Assembly: GCA_963843365.1 (NCBI GenBank)
Contig: CAWJKG010000002.1
Coordinates: 372,001-436,000, forward strand
DNA length: 64,000 nucleotides
Source of the DNA: Bog-473 sp963843365
GTDB lineage: Bacteria; Actinomycetota; Acidimicrobiia; Acidimicrobiales; RAAP-2
Direction of reading: 5' to 3'
The notes below the pieces were generated by a model. It was not told the origin of the DNA. It worked only from the letters and a program-made list of their open reading frames with translations, and ran no database searches. A program made the position numbers and the translations under genes. Positions 6,909 to 15,353 of this stretch are shown here, piece after piece; the stretch's first letter is position 1, and each line of letters begins with the position of its first letter.

Positions 6909-8460
6909 TCATCCGCCGGCGCTGATCCCTGCCGTCCCGGGGCGGGACGCCAGCGCCGCTTCGAGCATCGCCTTCATGATCGGACCGGCCACGCCGGCGC
7001 CGTTGTCGGACTGGTGCTCGAAGGGGACGACGACGGCCACGGCCACCGTGGGGTCGTCGGCCGGTGCGAACCCGATCATCCAGTCGTCGGTGTTCTCGAG
7101 CGGGTTGCCGGTCTGCGCGGTGCCCGTCTTGACGGCGGCGTCGATGTCGGCGGGGAAGCCGACGCCGGCCGCCGTGCCCTGCGGGTCGGTGACCACGCTG
7201 CGCATCAGCGCGGTCACCTGGGCCGCCGCGGCAGGCGAGACCGCCTGCTTCCAGGGTCGGGGCGTGTACGTGCTGACCGCGCCGCCGTCGCTGTCGATCA
7301 CCTGCGCCAACACGTGCGGCGTCATAATGGTGCCGCCGTCGGCGATGCCGGCGGCGACCAACGCATTGGAGAGCGCGCTCGGCCTGGTCGTCGAGCTGCC
7401 CGATGGCGGTGTCGGCCAGCTCCTCCTGGTCCGGAGGGTTCAGGGTCCCGGCCGCCGGCAGGGTGGGAGTGGCGACCCAGGCGGCGGGGAGGTCGATCGG
7501 GGGCCGGCTGTCGTAGCCGAACAGCTGGGCTTGCTGCACCAGCGTGGACGCTCCGAGTTTCACGCCGAGCTGCCCGTAGCCGGGGTCGCACGAGGTGGCG
7601 AACATGTCATCGGCCATCGTCCCCCCGCACACCTCCCCGCCGTCGTTCGTCATCACCTTGTCCGAGTTGGGAAAGGTCGTGGAGCCCGCCCGTGGGAAGG
7701 TGAACCCCACCAGCGCGGGGTCGAGGTTGTACACGGCGGCCGACGTGATGACCTTGAAGGTGGAGCCAGGGAAGAAGGTCTCCCCCGTGGCCAACGGCAG
7801 TCCCGGATAGAAGCCCTCGTGGTCCTTCGTCTTGAAGTCGGCCACCGCGGCCTGCTCCTGCTCCCGCGTGCCGGCGCGGGTGTTCGGTGCCTCGAGGGGG
7901 GCGGGGTCGAAGGAGGGCGTCGAGTAGTCGGCCAGGACCGCGCCCGTCTTGGGGTCCAGCGCGACCACGGCTGCGTCGGCGTTGCTCCCTGTGATCTGGC
8001 TGAGCGCCGTGCGCGCCGCTTCCTGCAGGGTGGGATCGATGGTCAAAATGAGGCTCTCCGTCGTGGCGGGCACGGCCGACAATCCGAGCGCTTGGGACAG
8101 GTTCTCCGCCGGGTGCGGGTGGAGCGAGAGGTCAGCGTCGTACTCGTACTCCACACCGGCCGTGCCTTCGTAGGTCGAGTCGAACCCGACGACCTGGGAG
8201 TAGAGCGAGCCCCCCGGGTACTGGCGCGTGTCGTCGTACGTCCCTCCCGTGGCGTTCACCGACCGGGCCAACACCGTGGTCCCGTCGTCGGCGTATATGG
8301 TGCCGCGCCGGTTGTCCGAGGCCGCCTTGACGTTGCGGGGATTGAACGGGGACGCGCGCAAGGCCGGCGCGCGCACGTCCTGAATGTTGACGAGCTGGAT
8401 GATCACCGCCCCGAGACAGAGCATGACGAGCACGCCCAGCAGTCGGATGCGCCGTCCCAC
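6909..8460 (-). CDS. PbpA-type penicillin-binding transpeptidase (frameshift near 7378)
   Basis: About 515 aa when repaired. An N-terminal membrane anchor (RLLGVLVMLCLGAVIIQLV) is followed by a PBP dimer domain and a transpeptidase domain with PGSTFK (SxxK, catalytic Ser) and KTGTAQT (KTG). The second motif, normally SxN, reads SCD in MFATSCDPGYG. The frame changes near base 7378: the upstream part ends at QLDDQAER and the downstream part resumes as NALVAAGIADGG, as expected for one protein. The GTG at 8460 follows an in-frame stop directly, so the start cannot be further upstream. It crosslinks septal or lateral peptidoglycan; the usual rodA neighbour is absent. Confidence 0.8.
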
Positions 8461-8544
8461 CTACCGGCGCCGCGCCCTGTGTTGCATGGAGGCAGTGTGC
8501 AGAAACGGGTGGACACCCCGGTAGAGCGACGACTACCCATTCGG

Positions 8545-8562
8545 GTGGGCACAATTGCCCAC
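8545..8562. promoter_or_regulatory. Inverted repeat between FHA-LuxR and PBP genes
   Basis: GTGGGCA (8545-8551) and TGCCCAC (8556-8562) form a perfect 7-bp inverted repeat around CAAT in the 124-nt gap. It is followed on the minus strand by the PBP gene. There is no T tract. It may be an operator, possibly for the adjacent LuxR-type protein, or an RNA hairpin. Confidence 0.35.
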
Positions 8563-8584
8563 ACCCGGCGCTGCGAGACCGAGG

Positions 8585-9103
8585 TCAGCCCCGGAGCTCG
8601 AGCTGCGAGGCGAGACGGGTCAGCTCGACCCGACGCCGCGACCCGGTCTTCTCGGCGATCCGGTCGAGATGCGAACGCACGGTGCTCGTGCTGATGAAGA
8701 GCCGCTCGCCGATCTGGCGGTCGGTGAGGCCCTCGGCCACGAGGGCGATGACCTCTCGCTCGCGCGGCGACAGCGGCAGGCGCTCGCCGATGACGACCTC
8801 GCTCGTCTCGGTGTCGTTCGGGTCCTCATGGGCGACGAAGACGAAGGTGACGTCGCCGATCTGCAGCCGGTCCCCGTCCTTGAGCGGGTGCTGGCGGACG
8901 CGGCGCCCGTTGATCGTCGTGCCGTTGCGGCTGCCGAGGTCGAGCAACAACCAGCGCTCGTCGCGGAACTGCATCTCCGCGTGGGCCCGCGACACCTTGG
9001 CGTCGTAGGCCAGCACGAGATCGTTGGAGCGGTCCCGCCCGATGGTCACGGTGTCGTCGGCCAGCTCGTAGCGCATGCCATCGGGCCACTCCAGACACGC
9101 CAT
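8585..9103 (-). CDS. FHA-LuxR fusion regulator
   Basis: 172 aa with two domains. Residues ~10-90 are a forkhead-associated domain: TIGRDRSND (phosphothreonine-contacting Arg), SRAHAE and RNGTTINGRRV. Residues ~108-155 are a LuxR-type helix-turn-helix: LSPREREVIALVAEGLTDRQ followed by STSTVRSHLDRI. There is no receiver domain. This suggests a transcription factor whose activity depends on binding a phosphothreonine peptide, linking Ser/Thr kinase signalling to transcription. The next gene downstream on the same strand is a penicillin-binding protein, and FHA proteins and Ser/Thr kinases commonly control cell-wall genes in Actinobacteria. The target is inferred from position only. Confidence 0.9.
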   Translation of the reverse strand: MACLEWPDGMRYELADDTVTIGRDRSNDLVLAYDAKVSRAHAEMQFRDERWLLLDLGSRNGTTINGRRVRQHPLKDGDRLQIGDVTFVFVAHEDPNDTETSEVVIGERLPLSPREREVIALVAEGLTDRQIGERLFISTSTVRSHLDRIAEKTGSRRRVELTRLASQLELRG

Positions 9104-9153
9104 TGGCAGAGACTAAGTGAGGCGCCCGGGCGAAAAATGGCGGGCCGCCTCGG

Positions 9154-9510
9154 TCACTTCAGGAGCCGGAGGTGGGAGTTGCCATCGCCGCCCGGCGCCC
9201 GCGCCAGCCGCGCCACGACTCGGCCCACCAGGCGTGCCCACACGTCGCGGCCCGGGCGGCGTGGCTGCACCGAGCCCTCGGGGGGACCTTGTCCGAGGGT
9301 CGCCTCTGACATGCCGTAGGCCAGAGCCGAGATCAGACCCGGAGCCTCGCTGGCCGGCAGCCGGAACGTGCCGGTGCACACATCGCCCTGCCAGAGCGAG
9401 AACACCATGGTGGAGTCGGCTGCGTGCGCGGACACGCCCATCCTGCGGACCGATCCCCTGGTGTCGAAGAACCAGGTGCGATCGCCGTAAAGGTGGCCCT
9501 CCACCGGCAC
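9154..9510 (-). CDS. Hypothetical protein, 118 aa
   Basis: The frame stays open further upstream to 9693, but only the part from about 9510 looks protein-like. It contains RTWFFDTRGSVRRMGVSAH, then STMVFSLWQGDVCTGTFRLP, a beta-rich pattern, and a helix APGLISALAYGMSE. The C-terminus is basic and disordered. The start is uncertain: GTG at 9510 or 9504. There is no signal peptide, and I recognise no named family. It lies between the FHA-LuxR gene and a secreted protein, all on the minus strand. The 121-nt gap above it (9511-9631) shows nothing else. Confidence 0.6.
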   Translation of the reverse strand: MPVEGHLYGDRTWFFDTRGSVRRMGVSAHAADSTMVFSLWQGDVCTGTFRLPASEAPGLISALAYGMSEATLGQGPPEGSVQPRRPGRDVWARLVGRVVARLARAPGGDGNSHLRLLK

Positions 9511-9631
9511 GGGGCGATTATGACACCGGCCTCGGGCGTCGGCTACTGGGCTTCCTGGTGCTGCCAACGGGCCAAGACGAAGCAAACCGCCGATATGGTC
9601 ATCTGATCTTCCGACGCCCGAACATCCCAGC

Positions 9632-10666
9632 TCAGCCGGGTGGGACGTCCCAGTGCACGAGGTCGGTGCCGCGGGCCAACCCGATGCGAGCATGGCCCCA
9701 GCCGCCGAACCGCGTCAGCTCGGTGCTGCCCGCGTAGGTGAGGTAGTCCTCACCGGCCGGACCGACACACAGGAAGGCCGAGTTCGCATGCTCGTATCCG
9801 ACGCTCGAGACCCCCGTCCCGCTGTCGAAGGCTTGGCTCGGGACGGACAGCTCCTGTCCTGCGCTCCAGTGCAGCCACGTCGACGGCCTCGACGGGTCAC
9901 CGGCCCCGAGCGTGAAGATGAACGGCTGGTCCAAGGTGTTCGACGTCGCCACAAGATGCCACGCGCCGTCCACCGTGACGAATTCGTAATTCTCGACGGT
10001 GTCCCCGTACAGCGCAATGTCGGGGCGGCCCACCACATGGAACGTCCCGGTCAGCGAAGGCGCCCACGCGATTTCGAAATGCTGCGTCGTGGTTCCGGCC
10101 TTGAACCCGAGGATCACCCCGTGCCCGGTGAAAGCCAAGGCGGCATCGATCATGCGGTGCGCCAGCCCGTGCCCCAGCGGGTGGGCCGCCGACCACGTCC
10201 GCAACGATGCGTTCGTCGCTGCCCGATAGGCCAACCCCTGGGGCGTCTGGTAGGTCACGATGAAGGTGCCCGAGGGGTCGCGGACGATGTCGGGCGATGC
10301 GGCGTCGTCGGCGACGACGGTCGGCTGGGTCCAGCGCCGCAGGTCCGGACTCCATGACTCGGCCACGCTGAAGTGGACGTGCGGTGCGGCCTTCGTTGCC
10401 GTCATGTCACTGAAGAGCATGTGCCACTGGCCGCCCGACCATTGCAGCGCCTGATCCTTGACCCCCACCGTGGAGTACGAGAGCACCGGGTTGGACAACG
10501 CCGACCAGTCGATCGAAGGCGGCGGCGGGCCGACGATGCAGTCGTGGTCGTGTCCCGGCGCCACCGCCGCGGTGGCGCTGCCCGGATCGGACGCCACCGA
10601 GCTGAGCACAGTCCCGGCGAGCAGCACCACCGTCGCCACTGCCGCCAGCGGGAGGTGGCGTCGCAC
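9632..10666 (-). CDS. Secreted protein with five-bladed beta-propeller-like (GH43-type) fold
   Basis: 344 aa. A signal peptide (MRRHLPLAAVATVVLLAGTV) is followed by a short His-containing linker. The mature part repeats blade-like units: WSGGQWHMLFSD, SPDLRRWTQP, SPDIVRDPSGTFIVTYQT, RTWSAAHPLG, DGAWHLVATSN and STWLHWSAG. These 'what the observer sees in one place' strands are typical of arabinanase/levansucrase-type propellers (GH43/GH68/GH32). I cannot identify the catalytic triad with confidence, so the enzymatic role is uncertain. The GTG start at 10666 is only three codons after an in-frame stop, and the divergent yjbQ starts 24 nt away, so the two promoters must overlap or the mRNAs are leaderless. 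Confidence 0.65.
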   Translation of the reverse strand: MRRHLPLAAVATVVLLAGTVLSSVASDPGSATAAVAPGHDHDCIVGPPPPSIDWSALSNPVLSYSTVGVKDQALQWSGGQWHMLFSDMTATKAAPHVHFSVAESWSPDLRRWTQPTVVADDAASPDIVRDPSGTFIVTYQTPQGLAYRAATNASLRTWSAAHPLGHGLAHRMIDAALAFTGHGVILGFKAGTTTQHFEIAWAPSLTGTFHVVGRPDIALYGDTVENYEFVTVDGAWHLVATSNTLDQPFIFTLGAGDPSRPSTWLHWSAGQELSVPSQAFDSGTGVSSVGYEHANSAFLCVGPAGEDYLTYAGSTELTRFGGWGHARIGLARGTDLVHWDVPPG

Positions 10667-10690
10667 GACGGCACGCTAGGGCAGACTGGC

Positions 10691-11107
10691 ATGACCATGC
10701 AGTCGGTCACACTCACCGTGGACGCTTCCCGGCAGAGGGTCATCGACCTCACGGCCGAGCTCCAGAGTTTCTGCGCCGGCCAGGATGACGGGCTCGTCAA
10801 CGTCTTCGTCCCTCACGCCACCGCCGGGGTCGCCCTCATAGAGACAGGGTCGGGGTCCGAGAGTGACCTGCTCGCGGCACTCGAGCGCCTCCTCCCCCGC
10901 GACGATCGCTACCGCCACGCGCACGGGTCGCCCGGCCACGGCGCCGACCACGTGCTCCCCTCGCTGATCAGTCCGTCGGTGACGCTGCCCGTGCTCGCAG
11001 GCCAGGTCGCGCTCGGCACCTGGCAGTCCGTCGTGCTGGTGGACCTGAACGTCGACAACCCGCACCGGCAGGTGCGCCTCAGCTTCCTGCCCGCTCCGAC
11101 CGACTGA
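10691..11107 (+). CDS. YjbQ family protein (UPF0047)
   Basis: 138 aa. It matches the YjbQ/UPF0047 family by VNVFVPHATAGVALIETG near residue 36, SPGHGADHVLPSLI near 78 and GTWQSVVLVDLN near 105. Family members show weak thiamine phosphate synthase activity in bacteria, but the physiological role is unclear. It is single-domain, cytoplasmic and of standard length. It is divergent from the secreted propeller gene. Confidence 0.88.
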   Translation: MTMQSVTLTVDASRQRVIDLTAELQSFCAGQDDGLVNVFVPHATAGVALIETGSGSESDLLAALERLLPRDDRYRHAHGSPGHGADHVLPSLISPSVTLPVLAGQVALGTWQSVVLVDLNVDNPHRQVRLSFLPAPTD

Positions 11108-11133
11108 CGGAGCGCCGCCGGTCGAGCCCGCGG

Positions 11134-11928
11134 TCAGCCCGGCGCCGTGCCCTTGCCCTCGCCCTGGGCGGCCCGCGCCATCATGCGCTGCCAGTCGGGA
11201 TCGACGACGAGCGGCGCCTCGGTGGCGTGCGCGTTGCCCGAGACGATGTCGAGCATGCGGCCGGGGGGCACCTCAATGAAGATGCCGTCTGCCTCCGCCG
11301 TCAACTCGCCTCTGCAGTAGATGCCGCCCCAGGCGTAGACCTTGCGCCCCTCCTTGCCCGTGTGGCGGGCCACCAGGTCGAGCGGGGCCAGCAGCGGCGT
11401 GGGCCGGCGGTAACGGATCGTCAACGTCCCGGTCATCGCACCCTCGCCCACGAGGATGTTGCACATGCCCAGGAGCTCGTCGAAGAGCTCGGCGATGACG
11501 CCCCCGTGCACGCAGGTCGGCGGTCCCTCGTAGGCGTAGCCGTAGGTGACGCGGCCCCGCACCTCCCGCCAACCCTCGTGGCCCTGCACCGCCCAGACCT
11601 CCACCGGCGGCGCGACGGGATTGGCGAAGCCGATGACCGGGCTGGTCGAGAAGATGTCCTGGGGGTGGTCTCCGGATGTCGGCTGGTTGCGCGTGCGGCG
11701 CTCGGAGTCGGCCACCTCCTCCAGGCGCTCGGCCACCGCCGTCAGCGCATCCGCCGCGGCAACGACGTCGTCTTCGGGGAGCGGCTGCCCGACCGCCACG
11801 TTGCCGATCCGCCGGGCCGCGGCCGCCAGGCGGTTCAACGGGGAGTCCGCCCACGTCTCGGCGTGGCCGTCGACGCCCGGGAATCCGGCGCCGGCCGGGG
11901 GGTGGTGCGGCCGTTCCTTGCCGCTCAC
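11134..11928 (-). CDS. PaaI-like hotdog thioesterase
   Basis: 264 aa. An N-terminal helical region of about 90 residues precedes a hotdog domain with CVHGGVIAELFDELLG (HGG plus catalytic Asp/Glu on the long helix), TIRYRRPTPLLAPLDL and ELTAEADGIFIEV, as in PaaI/YbgC-type acyl-CoA thioesterases. Its start overlaps the stop of the upstream enoyl-CoA hydratase by 4 nt (ATGA), so the two are translationally coupled. It likely releases acyl groups from CoA in the same catabolic route, preventing CoA trapping. Confidence 0.85.
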   Translation of the reverse strand: MSGKERPHHPPAGAGFPGVDGHAETWADSPLNRLAAAARRIGNVAVGQPLPEDDVVAAADALTAVAERLEEVADSERRTRNQPTSGDHPQDIFSTSPVIGFANPVAPPVEVWAVQGHEGWREVRGRVTYGYAYEGPPTCVHGGVIAELFDELLGMCNILVGEGAMTGTLTIRYRRPTPLLAPLDLVARHTGKEGRKVYAWGGIYCRGELTAEADGIFIEVPPGRMLDIVSGNAHATEAPLVVDPDWQRMMARAAQGEGKGTAPG

Positions 11929-12719
11929 GTGCGGGTGTACTTGGGGGGTCGCTTCTCCGCGAAGGCCTTCTGACCCTCGGTGGCGTCGTTGCTGGCGAAG
12001 ACGGGCCAGCCGATCTCGAGCTCGCGGGCCAGGCCGTCGACCTCGGACATGCCCTCGGTCTCGCGCACGCTGCGCAGAATGGCCTCGACGGCCAGCGGTC
12101 CGTTGGCGCCGATGACGGCGGCGATCTCCAGCGCCTTGTCCAGCGCGGTGCCGTCGGGGACCACGTGCCCGATGAGGCCGATGCGCAGCGCTTCTTCCGC
12201 CGGCACTTCGCGGGCGGTGAGGAGCAGCTCCATGGCGAGCGTGTAGGGGATCTGGCGCCGCAGGCGCACCGTCGAGCCCCCGAGCGGGAACAGCCCGCGC
12301 TTGGCTTCGAAGACCCCGAAGACGGCGCTGGCGCCGGCGACGCGGATGTGGGTGGCCTGCAGTATCTCGGTCCCGCCCGCCACGGCCCAGCCCTCGACCG
12401 CTGCGATGAGGGGCTTCGTCAGGTCGTAGTGGCGCAGGAGCGCCTTCCAGTGCAGGTCGGGGTCCTCCTCCATGCGCGGCCGGTACTTCTCGGCGTCGCT
12501 GCTGCCCATCGCCTTGAGGTCCATGCCGGCGCAGAAGGTGCCGCCGGCGCCGGTGAGGATGGCGCAGCGGATGTCGTCGTTGCCGTCGATCTCCTCCCAG
12601 GCGTCCTTCATGCCGACCAGCATGGGCAGGCTCAGCGCGTTCTTCGCCTCCGGCCGGTTCATGGTGACGATGGCGGTGGCGCCGTCGCGTTCGAACGTCA
12701 GGTGCTCAGTCGTGACCAC
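11925..12719 (-). CDS. Enoyl-CoA hydratase, EchA19-like
   Basis: 264 aa crotonase-fold enzyme that hydrates 2-enoyl-CoA. Oxyanion-hole segments are GAGGTFCAGMDLKAMG (near residue 60) and AAVEGWAVAGGTEIL (near 107), and the active-site stretch is FEAKRGLFPLGGS. The text around these motifs, including RQIPYTLAMELLLTAR and LIGHVVPDG, closely resembles what I recall of mycobacterial EchA19, a KstR-regulated steroid enoyl-CoA hydratase; no alignment was run. The GTG start is preceded by GGAGG with about 6-nt spacing. It is downstream of the FadA5-like thiolase (64-nt gap) and overlaps the thioesterase. Confidence 0.88.
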   Translation of the reverse strand: MVTTEHLTFERDGATAIVTMNRPEAKNALSLPMLVGMKDAWEEIDGNDDIRCAILTGAGGTFCAGMDLKAMGSSDAEKYRPRMEEDPDLHWKALLRHYDLTKPLIAAVEGWAVAGGTEILQATHIRVAGASAVFGVFEAKRGLFPLGGSTVRLRRQIPYTLAMELLLTAREVPAEEALRIGLIGHVVPDGTALDKALEIAAVIGANGPLAVEAILRSVRETEGMSEVDGLARELEIGWPVFASNDATEGQKAFAEKRPPKYTRT

Positions 12720-12783
12720 GGTCCCCTCCAGAGGTAGGCGCCGAATAAGTGGTGCGGGTGCAGTGAAGTGTGCGGCTGCTCGC

Positions 12784-13956
12784 TCAGAGCCGCTCGATGA
12801 TGGTGCCCGTCGCCAGCGCACCACCGCAGCACATCGACACGAGCCCGTAGGTCTTGTCGCTGCGCTCGAGCTCGTGCAGAATCGTCGTGATCAGCCGGCT
12901 GCCGGTGGCCCCCACCGGGTGCCCGATGGCGATGGCGCCCCCGTTGACGTTGACCTTGTCCATGTCGGCGTCGTGCACCTTGGCCCAACTCATCACGACC
13001 GAGGCGAAAGCCTCGTTCACCTCGAAGAGGTCGATGTCCTTCATCGTCATGCCGGCTTTGGCCAGCACCTTGGTCGTGGCCGCGATCGGACCGTCGAGGT
13101 GGTAGTAGGGGTCCGAGCCGACCAGCACCTGGGCCACCACGCGGGCCCGCGGGCGGAGCCCCTCGGCCTTGGCCCGGTCCTCGGACATCCACAGGACGGC
13201 GGCCGCGCCGTCCGAGATCTGCGACGAGTTCCCGGCCGTGTGCATGCCGTCGGGCAGCACGGCCTTCAGCTTGGCCAGGCCCTCGGCGGTCGTGTCACGG
13301 GGACCCTGGTCCTTGGACACGACCATCTTCTCGCCGGAGTGCTCGCCGCGCGGGCCCTCTTCGCCCACAATGGGTGCCTCGACCGACACGAGCTCCCGGG
13401 CGAACCGGTCCTCCGCCTGCGCGCGGGCCGCCTTCTTCTGCGACTCGAGGCCGAGCCAGTCGACGTCGGCGCGCGTGATGTCGTACTTCTTGGCGATGCG
13501 CTCGGCCGCGGTGAATTGGTCGGGCATGTCGTAGGGCAGATCGGCGGGAATGGCCCGCCCGACTCCGGCCGCGGCGTTCGCCCCGAGCGGGACGCGGCTC
13601 ATGGCCTCGACGCCACACCCGATGGCGGTGTCGACGGCGCCGGCCGCGATGAGGTTGTTGACGAAGTGGTTGGCTTGCTGCGACGACCCGCACTGGCAGT
13701 CGACGGTGGTGGCGGCCACCTCGTAGGGCAGGCCCGAGAGGAGCCAGGCCGTCCGGGTCACGTTGAAGCCCTGCTCCCCCGCCTGCGTCACGCAGCCGCC
13801 GACGACCTGCTCCACCGTCGCCGGGTCGATGCCCGCCCGCTTGACGACTTCGACCTGCGCCGCGCCCAGGATGTCGGGTGCACGGAGCCCGGAGAGCCAC
13901 CCGTTGCGCTTCCCGATCGGGGTGCGGACCGCCTCGATGATTACCGGCTGCGCCAT
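12784..13956 (-). CDS. Acetyl-CoA acetyltransferase, FadA5-like steroid thiolase
   Basis: 390 aa thiolase that cleaves 3-ketoacyl-CoA with CoA. The nucleophilic Cys is in TTVDCQCGSSQQ (residue ~89), the catalytic His in GGAIAIGHPVGATG and the second Cys in MCCGGAL near the C-terminus. The N-terminus (IIEAVRTPIGKRNGWLSGL), GLESQKKA and the SDGAAAVLWM region strongly resemble mycobacterial FadA5, which removes acetyl-CoA from the cholesterol side chain. A KstR-like operator lies 62 nt upstream, supporting the steroid assignment. Starts further upstream are in frame but lack the thiolase N-terminus. Substrate assignment rests on recalled similarity plus the operator. Confidence 0.9.
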   Translation of the reverse strand: MAQPVIIEAVRTPIGKRNGWLSGLRAPDILGAAQVEVVKRAGIDPATVEQVVGGCVTQAGEQGFNVTRTAWLLSGLPYEVAATTVDCQCGSSQQANHFVNNLIAAGAVDTAIGCGVEAMSRVPLGANAAAGVGRAIPADLPYDMPDQFTAAERIAKKYDITRADVDWLGLESQKKAARAQAEDRFARELVSVEAPIVGEEGPRGEHSGEKMVVSKDQGPRDTTAEGLAKLKAVLPDGMHTAGNSSQISDGAAAVLWMSEDRAKAEGLRPRARVVAQVLVGSDPYYHLDGPIAATTKVLAKAGMTMKDIDLFEVNEAFASVVMSWAKVHDADMDKVNVNGGAIAIGHPVGATGSRLITTILHELERSDKTYGLVSMCCGGALATGTIIERL

Positions 13957-14017
13957 GACGGTGTTCCTCCTGCTCCCAGTCCCGGCCCACGGCCGGCTGC
14001 CCACGCTGGGCGATTTC

Positions 14018-14031
14018 TAGAACCTGTTCTA
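14018..14031. promoter_or_regulatory. KstR-type operator upstream of the thiolase
   Basis: TAGAACCTGTTCTA is a 6+2+6 inverted repeat that matches TNNAACNNGTTNNA at all fixed positions and shares both 6-bp arms with the operator at 3395-3408. It lies in the 180-nt gap between the acyl-CoA dehydrogenase stop (14137) and the thiolase start (13956), so it should control thiolase-hydratase-thioesterase transcription. Confidence 0.75.
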
Positions 14032-14136
14032 ACTTTAGCACCGGCCCTTCCGGGCCGACCCCGGCAGTCTGCCCGGGCCGCGACGCCGGGCGCCAGACGC
14101 CGTGCCGCCGGACGCGCCCCTCACGGCGCGGGCGCC

Positions 14137-15291
14137 TCACAGGTGCTTGAGCAGCTCCCGGGCGATGACGACCTTCTGCACCTGGTTGGTGCCCTCGTAG
14201 ATCTGGGTCACCTTGGCGTCGCGCAGGAAGCGCTCGACCGGGAAGTCCTTGGTGTAGCCGTAGCCGCCCAGCAGTTGGACGGCGTCGACCGTCACCGACA
14301 TGGAGGTGTCGGAGGCGAAGGCCTTGGCCATGGCGCCGAACCGGGTCAGCTCCCCGGTGGGGTCGTCGTCGGCCATGGCGCAGGCCCGGTACACCAGGGC
14401 CCGGGCCGCTTCGGTGCGCGTCGCCATGTCGGCCAGCATGAAGCGCAGCCCCTGCAGATCGGCGATGGGGGCGCCGAAGGCGTGCCGCTGCTTCATGTAG
14501 GAGCCCGCGTAGTCGATGGCGCCCTGCGCAATGCCGATGGCCTGCGCGCCGATGGTGGGCCGGCTGCGGTCGAGCGTGTGCATGGCGATGGTGAACCCCT
14601 CACCCTCCTCGCCGATGCGGTGGGAGGCGGGGACGCGCACCTCGTCGAGCACGACCTCGCCGGTCGGGCTGCCGCGCAGACCCATTTTGTCCTCGTGCTT
14701 GGCGATGCGGACGCCCCACTCCTTCTCCACGACGAAGCACGAAATGCCGCGCCCGCCGGCGTCGGGGTCGGTCTTGGCGAAGACGATGTAGACGTCGGAG
14801 ATCCCGGCGTTGGTGATCCAGTACTTCGAGCCGGTCAGCACGTAGTCCTCGCCGTCGCGCACGGCGCGGGTGCGCATGGAGGCCACGTCACTGCCGGCGT
14901 CGGCCTCCGAGAGGCAGTAGCTCGCCTGCAGGTCGCCGGCGGCCACCCGCGGCACGTAGGTCTGCCGGAGCTCCTCCGAGCCCCAGTTCAAAATCGGCGT
15001 CACGCCCAGCTTGGAGATGAGGATGGTCAGCGCCGTCGACGCGCAGACGCGTGCCAGCTCCTCCGTCATGATTGCCACCGTCACCGTGTCGGCGCCCGCG
15101 CCGCCGTAGGCGGCCGGCATGCCGAGGGCCGGCAGCTCCAGCTCCTTGCAAGCCTCGAACGACTTCCACGGGAATTCGGCGGTGCGGTCGGCCTCGGCCG
15201 CGTTGGGGGCGATCTTCTCCTCGCAGAAGACGCGCAGGGTTTGGCGGAACTCCCGCTGGACATCGGTCAGGGCGAAGGTCGAGGTGCTCAC
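14137..15291 (-). CDS. Acyl-CoA dehydrogenase (FadE-type)
   Basis: 384 aa flavoprotein that oxidises acyl-CoA to 2-enoyl-CoA. FAD-binding segments are CLSEADAGSDVASM and GSKYWITNAGISDVYIVFAKT; the C-terminal domain has QIYEGTNQVQ, where the Glu is the catalytic base position of short/medium-chain enzymes. It is a standard-length homotetrameric type, not the half-size FadE pairs of the cholesterol side-chain pathway. The GTG start gives the expected N-terminus STFALTDVQREFRQTL. It is on the same strand as, and upstream of, the thiolase, separated by the KstR-like operator. Confidence 0.9.
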   Translation of the reverse strand: MSTSTFALTDVQREFRQTLRVFCEEKIAPNAAEADRTAEFPWKSFEACKELELPALGMPAAYGGAGADTVTVAIMTEELARVCASTALTILISKLGVTPILNWGSEELRQTYVPRVAAGDLQASYCLSEADAGSDVASMRTRAVRDGEDYVLTGSKYWITNAGISDVYIVFAKTDPDAGGRGISCFVVEKEWGVRIAKHEDKMGLRGSPTGEVVLDEVRVPASHRIGEEGEGFTIAMHTLDRSRPTIGAQAIGIAQGAIDYAGSYMKQRHAFGAPIADLQGLRFMLADMATRTEAARALVYRACAMADDDPTGELTRFGAMAKAFASDTSMSVTVDAVQLLGGYGYTKDFPVERFLRDAKVTQIYEGTNQVQKVVIARELLKHL

Positions 15292-15353
15292 GGAGCCATT
15301 CTCGCAGGCGCCGCCCGTGGTGCCGTGCGCCGCCGCGCACCTGGGATGTGCGC

